A stretch of DNA of 64,000 nucleotides from Fimbriimonas ginsengisoli Gsoil 348. Its GTDB lineage: Bacteria > Armatimonadota > Fimbriimonadia > Fimbriimonadales > Fimbriimonadaceae. The notes beneath the pieces are model-generated. The model did no database searches. It saw nothing but the letters and a program-made list of their open reading frames with translations, and had not been told where the DNA came from. Numbering within the stretch: the first letter of the stretch is position 1; each line of letters begins with the position of its first letter. Below are positions 34,389 to 43,725 of the stretch, piece after piece. The position numbers and the translations under genes are program-made. Where the stretch lies: contig CAMCVK010000005.1 of NCBI GenBank assembly GCA_945881865.1, positions 62,001-126,000 on the forward strand, read 5' to 3'.

Positions 34389-35783
34389 GTGACGGTTGTT
34401 GGGGCGGGCTTCGCCGGAGTCGAAGCGGCATGGGCACTCGCCGAGCGCGGCGTGCCGGTTCGACTGGTCGAGATGCGCCCCGCGCAAACCACACCTGCCC
34501 ACGTGACCGGCCACTTCGCCGAGCTTGTCTGCTCCAATTCCCTCAAGTCGCTTCTGCCGACTTCCCCCGCAGGCCAATTGAAGGCCGAAATGGCGGCGCT
34601 GGGCTCGGTGGTTTTGACGGTGGCGGCCGAGCATCGAGTGCCGGGCGGCGAAGCCCTTTGCGTTGACCGCGACGCGTTTGGAGACGCCATCACCCATAGA
34701 CTGCGAAGCCACCCGCTGATTGAGGTCTTGGAGCAAGAATTCGGCCCGGACGACATCGCGAGGGCCCTAAACCAGCCAAACGGAATCGTGATTCTCGCGA
34801 CCGGACCTTTGACGACCGGCCCTATTTCTGAATGGCTCGCCCGCGTCACCGGCCGAACCCATCTGTACTTCTACGATGCCGTCAGCCCGACGATAGACGC
34901 CGCCAGCCTGGACCGCTCGATCATCTTCGCGGAAAGTCGGTACGGCAAAGGCGAGGGGGACGACTATCTAAACTGCCCGTTCGAACGAGATTCATACGAT
35001 GCCTTCGTCGCGGCGCTGGTTTCCGCCGAGCGAGTGCCCATCCGGGCGTTTGAAGCCGGTGGGCGGCGGGACGACACGGGCGAAGTACTGGAAGAAATGT
35101 TTCTGGAGAAGATCAAATACTTCGCCGGTTGCACCCCCATCGAAGCCATCGCAGAGAAGGGCCCGCGCTCGCTCGCGTTCGGCAACTTTAAGCCGGTCGG
35201 CCTGACGGACCCACGCACCGGTCGGCGACCGTGGGCGGCCTTGCAGCTTCGACCGGAAAACAAACAGAAGACCTTGTACTCGTTGGTCGCTTGCCAGAAC
35301 CGACTTCGCTTTGGCGAGCAAAAGCGCGTGTTTCGCATGGTTCCGGGCCTCGAGAAGGCCGAGTTCGTGCGGTACGGCGTGATCCACCGTAACACCTACC
35401 TTGAGGCACCCAAGGTCCTTACTCCGCAGCTTGAGCTCCAAGAGATTCCGGGTCTTTTTGTAGCCGGCCAGTTAACCGGCGTGGAAGGCTACGTGGAGTC
35501 GGCCGCGATGGGCATCTTCGTCGGGCTGGCCGTGTTTGCCCTGTTACACGACGCCGAGCTTCCCGCTCCGCCGCGAGAGACCGCCTACGGTTCCCTGCTA
35601 TCGCATCTTCAGGACACAACTCCGCGTGAATTCGCCCCGATGAACATCAACTGGGGGCTTTTCCCCGAACCGGAAGCCGTCCCGACGGGCGCGAAAACGG
35701 ACCGCGGCGAGCGGAAAGAAGCCAAGATTTCTGGGGCGCAGGCCGGGCTAGCTCACTGGCGAGCCGGGATCACTTTTCTGTAG
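34389..35783 (+). CDS. trmFO: Methylenetetrahydrofolate-tRNA (uracil-5)-methyltransferase TrmFO
   Basis: About 464 residues. The FAD-binding VVGAGFAGVEAAWALAERG opens the protein. HFAELVCSNSLKS holds the conserved Cys, and YFAGCTPIEAIAEKGPRSLAFGNFKPVGL is family-specific. It methylates U54 of tRNA using methylene-tetrahydrofolate and FADH2. Three GTG codons lie in a row near the start; GTG 34389 is preferred because AAGG sits at the right distance, while ATG 34350 would overlap the previous gene. The last 14 bases overlap the convergent membrane gene. Confidence 0.94.
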   Translation: MTVVGAGFAGVEAAWALAERGVPVRLVEMRPAQTTPAHVTGHFAELVCSNSLKSLLPTSPAGQLKAEMAALGSVVLTVAAEHRVPGGEALCVDRDAFGDAITHRLRSHPLIEVLEQEFGPDDIARALNQPNGIVILATGPLTTGPISEWLARVTGRTHLYFYDAVSPTIDAASLDRSIIFAESRYGKGEGDDYLNCPFERDSYDAFVAALVSAERVPIRAFEAGGRRDDTGEVLEEMFLEKIKYFAGCTPIEAIAEKGPRSLAFGNFKPVGLTDPRTGRRPWAALQLRPENKQKTLYSLVACQNRLRFGEQKRVFRMVPGLEKAEFVRYGVIHRNTYLEAPKVLTPQLELQEIPGLFVAGQLTGVEGYVESAAMGIFVGLAVFALLHDAELPAPPRETAYGSLLSHLQDTTPREFAPMNINWGLFPEPEAVPTGAKTDRGERKEAKISGAQAGLAHWRAGITFL

Positions 35784-36603
35784 GCGCGCGCTCGATCGGC
35801 GGGAAAGACCGGGGCTCCTCGGTTGGATACTGGTTCTTCTTGAAGGTTCGCATTGCCTTTCGTGCGGCCGGACTCAGGGTGATCAGATCGTCAACGAAGC
35901 CGGCACCGGTGGAGATGAAGATGACCGCGTAGTGCAGCGTTGGATGACGCAAGACGATGCAGTGTTCCTCGTCCACCGACGTCCCCACTAAGATCACAGG
36001 GCGGGAAAACCCGAGCGGATCGACATCTTGGCCACCAATGAGAAAGCTGGTTTGTCTGCCGACAAAGAAGAGCCGATCCTCTTCGACGACAATCGTTCCG
36101 TAATCCTTCCCGAGCTGCCGCTCGTTGGCGCAGAAGATGACGCCGACCTGGAAGGCGTTCTCGGCCGTCAGTTCGGGGACGTCCAATGCCCTGGGCTCTC
36201 TCCGCTGCGAGCCTAAGTTGCCGGAGATCACAAGGCAGGTTGTGCCCAGGAACCCCAGGAGGATCGTGCCGAAAGGAACTTGGTCGGGGTAGCCGCTAAT
36301 AACAAGCCAAAAAATTGCGGCGATAACGCAGAAAAAGCCGAAGCCTCGAAGTCCAACTTCCAGGCCGGTTGGGGATGGACGCTTTGCCAACGGATCGCCC
36401 GCGATCCATTTTGCCTGGAACTCCGGTGGGACATATGGCCGGTCGCGGCGTAAGCCGCGCGGAGATTCTGGCGTCAAAAAGTCTCGGCGCAACCACGAGC
36501 CGGTTTCGAAATCGTAGTACTCGTTCTCGTGGGACGGCTTTATTCCCCTATTTTGCCGCGACGCCTTCGAGACGCGCAATGCTGGGCACGATTTCACCCG
36601 CAA
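35770..36603 (-). CDS. Hypothetical protein with two transmembrane segments
   Basis: 277 residues from TTG 36603 (TATGAC 8 bases upstream), or slightly less from GTG 36597. A polar N-terminal part of about 80 residues (NEYYDFETGSWLRRDF) is followed by two hydrophobic helices close together (GFFCVIAAIFWLVISGY, FGTILLGFLGTTCLVISG, about residues 92-130). A C-terminal beta-rich domain comes after (DRLFFVGRQTSFLIGG, HYAVIFISTGAGF). This pattern resembles PH-like/YcxB-type membrane proteins, but the match is weak. Its 3' end overlaps trmFO by 14 bases, and its start is divergent from the LCP gene with shared promoter bases. Confidence 0.62.
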   Translation of the reverse strand: MRVKSCPALRVSKASRQNRGIKPSHENEYYDFETGSWLRRDFLTPESPRGLRRDRPYVPPEFQAKWIAGDPLAKRPSPTGLEVGLRGFGFFCVIAAIFWLVISGYPDQVPFGTILLGFLGTTCLVISGNLGSQRREPRALDVPELTAENAFQVGVIFCANERQLGKDYGTIVVEEDRLFFVGRQTSFLIGGQDVDPLGFSRPVILVGTSVDEEHCIVLRHPTLHYAVIFISTGAGFVDDLITLSPAARKAMRTFKKNQYPTEEPRSFPPIERAPTEK

Positions 36604-36610
36604 CCGGGTT

Positions 36611-36621
36611 TGTCATAATTA
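36611..36621. promoter_or_regulatory. Shared AT-rich core of a divergent promoter
   Basis: The short stretch TGTCATAATTA lies between the two divergent starts. On the plus strand CATAAT ends 10 bases before GTG 36630. On the minus strand TATGAC ends 8 bases before TTG 36603. The two -10 elements would overlap, so the genes may compete for polymerase. Confidence 0.35.
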
Positions 36622-36629
36622 GTCGACAA

Positions 36630-37667
36630 GTGAAGAAGAGTCCTCCGAAGAAGCCGGCGAGCAAAACGAAGCCCGGCTGGAAACGCATCCTTGGGGGAAC
36701 GTTCTACGCGCTATTCATTCTTTGCGCTTTTGGAGCGGGCACGATCGGTGGCTGGATTAGCCGCAGCCCCATGATGATGGCGCTGGCCCAGCAAATTTTC
36801 GTTGCGAAAGACCCGGCAGAGGTCTTCGGAAACCAGAAACACCTAACCATTTTGATGATGGGAGTAGACGTGGACCTTAAAACCGTTGGTGTACGGTATG
36901 TAGGCAACAAAGTCTATTACAAAAAAGAGCCCATTCCTGGCTCCGGGCGAGCCGATATGATCCTTGTCGCCCGCCTCGACTTCGAGAACAACACGATCAC
37001 CGGCGTCTCCATTCCCCGCGATACGCTCTGCCGACTACCCGGCTACCGTCGCCAGAAGATCAACGCGTACTTCCGATTCAATCGCAAAGAAAGCGAATAT
37101 GGCCTGATGCGCGAAGCCGTCGAGGACACCCTGCCCGGCGTGAAGATCGACCGCACGGTGGTTCTCAACTACTCCGCTTTCGAAGAGATCGTTAACGATC
37201 TTGGGGGCGTCTGGATCGACGTGAAGAAGCCGATGAAGTATGACGACTACTTCGGCAACATCTTCATCAACTTCAAGCCCGGCGTGCAGAAAATGAACGG
37301 GCATGATTCGCTGCTCTTCGTTCGATTCCGGCACACCGACTCCGATTTTGAACGTCAAGCGAGGCAAAAACAGTTTCTGATGGCGATGAAAACGGCCATG
37401 ATGCAGAACATCGCAAAATTCCCGCTCGTTCTGGAGAAGTCCGTGTCGCTCATGGGCGGCGCGTTCACGCGCGACGAAATGGCGAGCGTTGCTTACTTCG
37501 CAAAGGACGTGAAGCAAGCGGACATCAAGATGGGGCGGATTGAAACTCTCCCGATCCGTAGATCGACCGACTTGCGGGTTGACCAAGCGAAGTTAGCCGC
37601 TACCCTTCGAGAATACAAGATGATTGAGGACCCGACCGGTCCGAACCGAAATGAGGCAAATGATTAA
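36630..37667 (+). CDS. LytR-CpsA-Psr (LCP) family protein
   Basis: About 345 residues with a basic N-terminus (KKSPPKKPASKTKPGWKR), one transmembrane helix (about 22-44) and an extracytoplasmic LCP domain. Typical motifs are LTILMMGVDVD, GRADMILVARLD, SIPRDTLCRLPG, KINAYF and FVRFRHTDSDFERQARQKQFL; the Arg and Asp residues bind the polyprenyl pyrophosphate. LCP enzymes attach polysaccharides to cell-wall peptidoglycan or similar acceptors. GTG 36630 is preferred; ATG 36579 is an alternative. TAATG links it to the pilin-like gene after it. It could be the ligase that anchors the polymer of the left-hand locus, but this is inference. Confidence 0.88.
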   Translation: MKKSPPKKPASKTKPGWKRILGGTFYALFILCAFGAGTIGGWISRSPMMMALAQQIFVAKDPAEVFGNQKHLTILMMGVDVDLKTVGVRYVGNKVYYKKEPIPGSGRADMILVARLDFENNTITGVSIPRDTLCRLPGYRRQKINAYFRFNRKESEYGLMREAVEDTLPGVKIDRTVVLNYSAFEEIVNDLGGVWIDVKKPMKYDDYFGNIFINFKPGVQKMNGHDSLLFVRFRHTDSDFERQARQKQFLMAMKTAMMQNIAKFPLVLEKSVSLMGGAFTRDEMASVAYFAKDVKQADIKMGRIETLPIRRSTDLRVDQAKLAATLREYKMIEDPTGPNRNEAND

Positions 37668-38485
37668 TGAGTGACGCTTACGATCCACAAGCAACCGAAG
37701 AAGAGGCGTCATCTAAAAGTCAGCACATGACCTTTAAGGACATTCGAGTCCTGGGAGTTGTCATTTTGGTCACCGCACTAATTCTCTACCCCGTTTACCA
37801 AATGGGCCGGAAAAAGAGCGAGAAAGCCCAGTGCGTTAACAACCTGAAAGCCATGGGTGACGCCATCGCTTTGTACGCGAACGACCACGACGATGGCCTT
37901 CCGGTCCTCTTCCGAGAAGAGAACGGAGTTCCAGCGGTTAACAAGCGTGGCTTGCCCTATACTTGGGTCTCAGATATCTCAAAGTATATGAACAAGAGGG
38001 CCAGCTTTAGGTGTCCATCTGCCGACGAGAAGGAAGTGGTCTACGTCGAAGACCCCACCGATAGCAAGCTGAAAATCCCCTGTACCTACGGCATGTACGC
38101 CGCCTACAGCGGCTACAAAACGTTTAACATCGACCTTCCAGAACGAACGGTGCTTCTGGCCGAAACGTCGAACCAGGGCGCGATGACCAGCTTCGACCCT
38201 CTTCCGTTTAGGGACAAGGACGGGAAACCCATCCCGGATGGCTTTGTCATTGGATGGAGCGATTCCAACCTTCAGGGCGGTCCGGCGTCAAAGTCGCCTA
38301 CACGCCTTGCATTTCGGGACAGCGCCAACGGCGACTTTTCGAAAGCCGCTGGACGCCACGACGAAGGCATTCACGCGTTGGTTGCCTCTGGCGCGCGGTT
38401 CATCATGCAGCCCAAGCACGTCCCGATTCGGATTCGCGAAGGACTGCCAAGCGATTTCTGGGCCGTTCCTGCTCGACGCCGCTAA
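37667..38485 (+). CDS. Pseudopilin-like protein without prepilin motif
   Basis: 272 residues. A 40-residue polar N-terminus is followed by one hydrophobic helix (about 25-47, VLGVVILVTALILYPVYQMG). The region after the helix, CVNNLKAMGDAIALYANDHDDGLP, is typical of Armatimonadota/Planctomycetes pseudopilins (DUF1559-like), and the C-terminus (GRHDEGIHALVASGARF) resembles their closing H-x-G/ADG segment. The FTLIE peptidase/methylation motif is absent, so it is probably a permanent membrane protein and not a processed pilin. Translation is coupled to the LCP gene (TAATG). The last 4 bases overlap the next gene. Confidence 0.76.
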   Translation: MSDAYDPQATEEEASSKSQHMTFKDIRVLGVVILVTALILYPVYQMGRKKSEKAQCVNNLKAMGDAIALYANDHDDGLPVLFREENGVPAVNKRGLPYTWVSDISKYMNKRASFRCPSADEKEVVYVEDPTDSKLKIPCTYGMYAAYSGYKTFNIDLPERTVLLAETSNQGAMTSFDPLPFRDKDGKPIPDGFVIGWSDSNLQGGPASKSPTRLAFRDSANGDFSKAAGRHDEGIHALVASGARFIMQPKHVPIRIREGLPSDFWAVPARRR

Positions 38486-39357
38486 GCTAGGCTGGCCAGC
38501 GCCGCGCCGTCGTCTGTGCCCAATACGAGATTGGGGAGTAAGCGCCACACTTCGGTGTGGCGGACGGACTCGCCCGGCGGTGTGAGCTGAAACGCGCCCA
38601 GCGTTTCGATCTCGATCATCTCATCGTTGGTAAAAGTTTCGAAGTTGCAGCCGAAATCGGGATAGTTTCCGGGCATGGCCGGGAAAGACTTCACGAGCAG
38701 AACGTCGCCAATCTGCGCTGCGGCATATCCTTGCTCCACGAACGTGCCGATTTTTTGCGGTGCGGCTTCATCGGTGTTTGTGAGGGAAGCGAGTTCTTTG
38801 CCCCAATGCCAGCGGGAATCGGCCAAGTTCGAATAGCGCCAAAGCACCAGCGGCCGGGCGGGCAAAACGTCGGCGGTATGGGCGGCAAACGCGGGCTGCG
38901 GGAAAAAGACGACGCTTCCTTTCCGCAGCATCGTGAGTGCCCACGCCGAAAGATTCAGTTCGAAGGCACCACAGTTTTTTAGTGAGTGATCAATGCGAAA
39001 CGTCTCGTCGCCGAGCGGCGTGATTTCGAGGGACTTCTGAACGTGGTTTCGGTCGGTCGGCGCGGTAAAGCGGATGGCACCGCCGTCCAACTCTTCCGTT
39101 TCAACCGGCTCGTTCTCCGGCTGGTAGGTACGCGGGAGCTCCTCGGGCGCGATCCAAAGTCGGTGGCCGCCATAGAACCGGTAGTCGGTTCCGCCCGTCG
39201 TGCCGAGATCACCGGGGAAGACGTGAAAGAGGTTCTCGCCGCCGCCAACGGTCAGAGAGATGATTCGCGGGCCGACGTCGAGCGTAACTTTCAGCTCGGC
39301 GGCACCGCTCTTCAGTACGGCAACGCGATCCCAACCGGCAAATGACTCGGTATGCAC
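38482..39357 (-). CDS. DUF4380-like (mutarotase-fold) protein
   Basis: 291 residues with no signal peptide. The N-terminal half has the pattern of the galactose-mutarotase-like beta-sandwich family with a DUF4380 flavour (LKVTLDVGPRIISLTVGGGENLFHVFP, then YGGHRLWIAPEE with conserved GGHR and W). The closing segment is LTPPGESVRHTEVWRLL. Members of this group are of unknown activity and probably bind sugars. The start is GTG 39357. The 3' end overlaps the pilin-like gene by 4 bases. Confidence 0.68.
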   Translation of the reverse strand: MHTESFAGWDRVAVLKSGAAELKVTLDVGPRIISLTVGGGENLFHVFPGDLGTTGGTDYRFYGGHRLWIAPEELPRTYQPENEPVETEELDGGAIRFTAPTDRNHVQKSLEITPLGDETFRIDHSLKNCGAFELNLSAWALTMLRKGSVVFFPQPAFAAHTADVLPARPLVLWRYSNLADSRWHWGKELASLTNTDEAAPQKIGTFVEQGYAAAQIGDVLLVKSFPAMPGNYPDFGCNFETFTNDEMIEIETLGAFQLTPPGESVRHTEVWRLLPNLVLGTDDGAALASLA

Positions 39358-39382
39358 CCCAACGGTTTACCAGGTATTCGGC

Positions 39383-42300
39383 TTAGAACCGAAGCTGGTA
39401 GTTCACTCGGAGGGTGAAATTGTTACGCGCAACCCCGTTCGCAATCTCTTGCTCGTAGCTTACGTTGCCTACCAAGAAGCTGAACGACTGGTTGGGGCCA
39501 GGTCGCTGGTCGAACTGGAGGCTGTATCGTTGCTGGCTATTCATCTTGATGGCACCGGAAGATTGCTCCAGGCCGTACGAGATCTTTACCGGGCTACCGC
39601 TGTTCTCAAACAAGGTCAGGCTCATACCGCCAGTACGCGAACGGGCATTGTTCTGGTCGTTCACGAGTTCCTTCCAGAAGCCACCGACGGTCATGTTTTG
39701 GGCGCGCTTGTAGTTCACTTCCCAAGAATTGGTTCGCGCCGCAACCGGCAACGAGCCAAGGAACACATCGCCGCGCATCTGCTCTGGATTCGTCTCCAGG
39801 CGGTTGACGACTTCCATGTTCTTGGTGGGCCGGGTGATGATGTTAAAGTTTCGGATGGCGATCTGCTGATCCCACGGCAGGGTTCGATACTTATAGAACA
39901 TGTTGACGCGGATCCAACGCTTGTCGGATGCGTCGCTCTCAAGCTTGAAGGTCCGGTCAATGCCGCGCGCGCCGCTCGGGTGCATCTGGCTCATGTACTC
40001 ATAGCCGAGCTGGTTCGAGCCGAGCTTGCCAGCGAACTGGAACAGCTTGTTCTCCTTGGCGAATTTTGAGTAGTCCGATGCCGTGTCCATTCCCATGTGG
40101 AACTTCACGTCCGTAAGGAAACCGACTCGGAAAGGAGCCGCCGAGCTGATGGCAACATTGGTAAAGGCCTGGGTGCGACCGTTCTGGTCCCACTGGTTGA
40201 CGCCATAGGCTCCGCCGACCTTGAGGCCACCCAGCTCAGATTGCTGGATTCCCCCGGTCTGGTTCGAGTTTGCACTCTGGGCGTTTTGGCCAACGGCGAA
40301 AGAGCTGTTCAGGGTCCCGGCTTCGGCACCGACAAGCTGGCGCGCATATCCGTAGCTGACGCGCACACCCTTGCCGAGGTCCACCCAGAAACCATAGTTC
40401 CGGTGCTTCTCGTCTCTGTCCTGGCCGGTTCGGTCCACGTCGGTGTCCGTCACGCTAACGCCAAGGTTCTTGGTGATCGCCGTGCTGACGGTGTTGCTGC
40501 TTACCTTCTCGTCGTTTCCGTTGCCGTAGGAGGTGCGGGTTTGCTCCGTTCGAACATCCGTGCCTTTCGTCAGGCTCGTTTGCAGGGCCAAGTATTGTCG
40601 GTGTGAATCGACCTGATTCGTTTGAGTCCCGTCAAAATTGATCTTCTCGTCCTGGAAGAGGATCTGCCCAAGCCGGCCCAAATCTCGCGAGAGCGTGATT
40701 CGCTCCGTAAGGTTCGCAAAGAGAACGCTCAGCGGATCGTTCGACTTCTGTTCGTTTCGAACGTAGTTCAGCTTCGTCTTGGTGTTCGGCGACCAGTCGA
40801 CGGCGTAATTTCCAAGTCGATTCTTGACGTTCGTGCTGTCGTTAACGGCCTCGTAAATCGTGGCGTCCAGGTTCAAATTCGGCAGGATCTGCCACTTGAT
40901 CTTCGCGTCTCGCTGCTTGTAGCCCTGAAGACCGTTCAGGACGTCGCGCTCGTTATCCGCCAACTGGTTAAGACCAGCCAGCCCCGAGTCCACCTCGCGA
41001 GAATTGACCGCAATGTCGAGCTTCTTGTCTCGGTAGGCGATTCCAGTTCGGCTGAACGATCCGGCCGACGCCGTGCCCCGGGCCGAATCAAGCGTGAAGT
41101 TGCGGCCCCGGCCAAGGTCCATCGCAAGGCCGAAGTCGGTTCGATCCATGCCCGCCACGTTGCCGAGCTTCCATCGCTCGAAACTCATCAGGTTTGAAAA
41201 CTCGTTGAACTGCCGCCCAAGTTCCTGGCGTCGCAGGGTGAAGTTGGTGTTCTTGCTTCCGCCGGTCACGGTTTGGACGTGGGCACCGTCCGCGCGACCG
41301 CGCAGGCTTAGGTCCGAGAACGAGAGATCCCAGCCGGCGAATGGCTTAGCCGAAATCTGTGTGTAGTTACGCTCCAAGCCGCCGCTAAGGCTGAACTGAT
41401 TCCGGTCTTCCGGTCGAATGTTCGTACCTGGGCCATACATGGCCGCAATCGCCGAGACGTGGTTGTCCACTTCGGCGCGGCCATTGGTGTCGCCTCGGTT
41501 GAGCGCGTTAAACCTCGTGAAGCCGTTATCCACCGCGCGCGAGGAGTTTTGAATGCTCCACGTCTTGCCCGCGACCTTCACGTCGCTGCTGCGCAGCTTC
41601 GTGTTGTTGTCTGTCAGCGTGTTCGTGTTGAAGTCGAGCGAAGTGCCCTTACCGAGGACGCCCGTTTGAAGACCAAGCCATTGCCGCTTGAGGCCCGCGT
41701 CAAGACCGTACCGCGCTTGCTCGTCGCCCAACAGGCTCTGGAACCGATTGAATCCGGCGGCAACCTCCTGCTGACCGTAGCTGAACTTGTAGCTACCGCC
41801 ATCAAAGCCCAGGTCCGTGCGCGAAATGCCGGGCTGACCGGAGGCGTCGCCAATCTTCACGGAACTGAAATTCAGCTTCGAGGTCTTGGATACGAAGGCA
41901 CCCGCCCAGTTTTCACGGGCCAGACCACGCTCTCGTTCTAGCTGCTGACGGTCACCTTCCGCGATGTCTTTAAATCGGTTGAAGTTTTTACTTACCTTCT
42001 GGCTGTTGAAGTTCAGGCTAAATCCGCCGGAAGTCACGCCGTAGTTGCGCCAGTCGATACTGCCCTGGTCATCCGAGACCGAACGGAACCCGCTGCTCAC
42101 ACCGAGACCTCCCAACTTCAGGCGATCTGCGGAAACTCCAAGGCGCGTGATACCGCGCTCATTTCGGAGTTGGTTCACCTTGGCGTCATCGACGCCCGAA
42201 AGGTTTGAGAACGCCGCGAAGTTCTTGCTGACGTCCTGGTAGTCGAGATTGACCGTTCCGCCGAGAGCCTTGCTCCCAATGTTCTGCATGATGAGGCGAG

Positions 42301-42943
42301 ACTTCCCTTCGGATCCGTCTGCATTCCCGCCGACATCGCCCTGCATGTTCAGACCGCGCTCGTTGTTGGTTCGGCTTCGCTCGCCGAACATCATGACGCC
42401 GGTTGCGGTGGCCTGGCCAAACTTCAGCGAGTTGTTAAAGCCAAACGCGTTCCCGGTGAGTACCTTGCCGTCGCCAGTTCGCTCGGCAAAGCCGAGACCC
42501 ATTAGCAGGTTGAGGCCACCTGGGACAATGTTCAGCTTCATTCCGCCCATTCCCTTCATTCGGCTCGGCGCAGAAGGGTCTGGCTTGTCGGTGTAGCGGT
42601 AAGAAACGTTGAGGGTTTGACCCGGCTTGGTTGGCACCTTCAGGTAGACAACGCCGACTTCGTAGTCCATGGCGTAGTCGGTTGAGACGGTGAGCGCGCG
42701 ACCATCCAGAGAAATTTTCTCGCTACCGACGACGACGTTTCCAAAGCGGAGCGGCGTACCGATGGCGGAGTTCTGAAGTCGGATCAGGTCAACCGTCGGC
42801 GTTCCGCCGAGCTTCTCGCGGAGGTTGGTTTCGACGGATGCATCCAGTTGGAAGGGCGTCTGGCCGAGGGAAAGCGTCGGCATGCCAATGGAGGCCGCGA
42901 TGAGCCACCATGCCGTTAGTTTCCTCCCTCGTAATCCCTTCAT
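39383..42943 (-). CDS. Large repetitive outer-membrane beta-barrel protein
   Basis: 1186 residues. A signal peptide (MKGLRGRKLTAWWLIAASIG..., cleavage near SLGQ-TPF) precedes a beta-rich domain of about 100 residues (VETNLREKLGG...VGVVYLKVP). The rest consists of alternating short strands with many Ser, Asn, Gly, Arg and Gln. It ends VNYQLRF, the Phe terminus expected for BAM-inserted barrels. A motif of the type F-x-x-F-x-x-L-x-x-x-D-x-x-x-L-x-x-E-x-G recurs at least five times, at spacings of about 80-100 residues, suggesting internal duplication. The function is unknown; porin, adhesin or surface scaffold are all possible. The sigma-factor gene lies upstream on the same strand. Confidence 0.75.
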   Translation of the reverse strand: MKGLRGRKLTAWWLIAASIGMPTLSLGQTPFQLDASVETNLREKLGGTPTVDLIRLQNSAIGTPLRFGNVVVGSEKISLDGRALTVSTDYAMDYEVGVVYLKVPTKPGQTLNVSYRYTDKPDPSAPSRMKGMGGMKLNIVPGGLNLLMGLGFAERTGDGKVLTGNAFGFNNSLKFGQATATGVMMFGERSRTNNERGLNMQGDVGGNADGSEGKSRLIMQNIGSKALGGTVNLDYQDVSKNFAAFSNLSGVDDAKVNQLRNERGITRLGVSADRLKLGGLGVSSGFRSVSDDQGSIDWRNYGVTSGGFSLNFNSQKVSKNFNRFKDIAEGDRQQLERERGLARENWAGAFVSKTSKLNFSSVKIGDASGQPGISRTDLGFDGGSYKFSYGQQEVAAGFNRFQSLLGDEQARYGLDAGLKRQWLGLQTGVLGKGTSLDFNTNTLTDNNTKLRSSDVKVAGKTWSIQNSSRAVDNGFTRFNALNRGDTNGRAEVDNHVSAIAAMYGPGTNIRPEDRNQFSLSGGLERNYTQISAKPFAGWDLSFSDLSLRGRADGAHVQTVTGGSKNTNFTLRRQELGRQFNEFSNLMSFERWKLGNVAGMDRTDFGLAMDLGRGRNFTLDSARGTASAGSFSRTGIAYRDKKLDIAVNSREVDSGLAGLNQLADNERDVLNGLQGYKQRDAKIKWQILPNLNLDATIYEAVNDSTNVKNRLGNYAVDWSPNTKTKLNYVRNEQKSNDPLSVLFANLTERITLSRDLGRLGQILFQDEKINFDGTQTNQVDSHRQYLALQTSLTKGTDVRTEQTRTSYGNGNDEKVSSNTVSTAITKNLGVSVTDTDVDRTGQDRDEKHRNYGFWVDLGKGVRVSYGYARQLVGAEAGTLNSSFAVGQNAQSANSNQTGGIQQSELGGLKVGGAYGVNQWDQNGRTQAFTNVAISSAAPFRVGFLTDVKFHMGMDTASDYSKFAKENKLFQFAGKLGSNQLGYEYMSQMHPSGARGIDRTFKLESDASDKRWIRVNMFYKYRTLPWDQQIAIRNFNIITRPTKNMEVVNRLETNPEQMRGDVFLGSLPVAARTNSWEVNYKRAQNMTVGGFWKELVNDQNNARSRTGGMSLTLFENSGSPVKISYGLEQSSGAIKMNSQQRYSLQFDQRPGPNQSFSFLVGNVSYEQEIANGVARNNFTLRVNYQLRF

Positions 42944-43025
42944 GAGAAGTCTGGCGGGTATGAGACCGCCACCCTAAATTCTAGCGTACAACCGGCCCAA
43001 TCCATGGGCCTTCTGAGGTTCAAAC

Positions 43026-43064
43026 GGGGCAATCTTCCGGCTGTTTCGGCAAAAAGATCGCCCC
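43026..43064 (-). terminator. Imperfect hairpin after the sigma-factor gene
   Basis: GGGGC (43026-43030) pairs with GCCCC (43060-43064), and ATCTT (43032-43036) with AAGAT (43054-43058). It lies 20 bases after the sigma-factor stop on the minus strand. The following sequence is only CGTTTGAA, so the T-tract is poor. It may weaken rather than stop transcription into the barrel gene. Confidence 0.4.
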
Positions 43065-43083
43065 ACGTGAAAATACTTGAGTT

Positions 43084-43725
43084 TCACATCGCCGGAGACA
43101 GTCTTCCCGGCCCAAACGACCGCCGATTTTGGACTGCCGGAGCGTTCGCTCCGGTTTGTCGCCGTAGCGATTCCAGCCGGGAGCGAATGAGCTTGTGGGT
43201 CCGGTGAAGTCGGCTACGGACGGTTCCGACCGGCTTGCCAAGCATCTCCGCAATTTCTTGATACGGAACGTTTTCGACGTCCGCGAGATTGACCAGCAAC
43301 CGCTGCTCGGCCGAAAGCGAGTTCATCACCTTCTGCAAGTCTTCACTCAGCGCACCCGTCATGAGGCGCTCTTCCGGGTCGGGCGAGTGATCCGCAACGT
43401 CGAAGTACAGCGAGTCGTCGGAGAACCCGTTTGGAATCGGCGTGTCGTAGCTCACGGTTCGTACGCGGCGGCGTCGAGCACGCAGCAGGTCCAGGAACAA
43501 TCGCGAGAGAATTCGGTAGATCCAATTCTCAAACGGCTTGTCTCCCTCGAACTCGTGGTAGGCGCGGTAAGCACGGAAGAAAGACTCCTGAGTTAGGTCT
43601 TCGGCGTCCGCGCGGTTGCCCGCGAGTCGGTAGGCCATGTTATAGACTTTCCGGTATGAGTCCGCCATGTGCTGGCTGAAACTCGATTCTTCTGTGTTAG
43701 TCAAGGCGTGGGCTTCGGTCTGCAT
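43084..43725 (-). CDS. RNA polymerase sigma factor, ECF/sigma-70 family
   Basis: 213 residues. Region 2 contains VYNMAYRLAGNRADAEDLTQESFFRAYRAY (about 23-52), and region 4 contains LSAEQRLLVNLADVENVPYQEIAEMLGKPVGTVRSRLHRTHKLI (about 137-180). The linker holds a longer insert with SYDTPIPNGFSDDSLYFDVADHSPDPEERLM, common in SigE/RpoE-like group 4 factors. ATG 43725 is preceded by GGAGGAGG at ideal distance, so the longer upstream frame is rejected. No anti-sigma factor lies next to it; the barrel downstream and the divergent pseudopilin are candidate targets. Confidence 0.92.
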   Translation of the reverse strand: MQTEAHALTNTEESSFSQHMADSYRKVYNMAYRLAGNRADAEDLTQESFFRAYRAYHEFEGDKPFENWIYRILSRLFLDLLRARRRRVRTVSYDTPIPNGFSDDSLYFDVADHSPDPEERLMTGALSEDLQKVMNSLSAEQRLLVNLADVENVPYQEIAEMLGKPVGTVRSRLHRTHKLIRSRLESLRRQTGANAPAVQNRRSFGPGRLSPAM

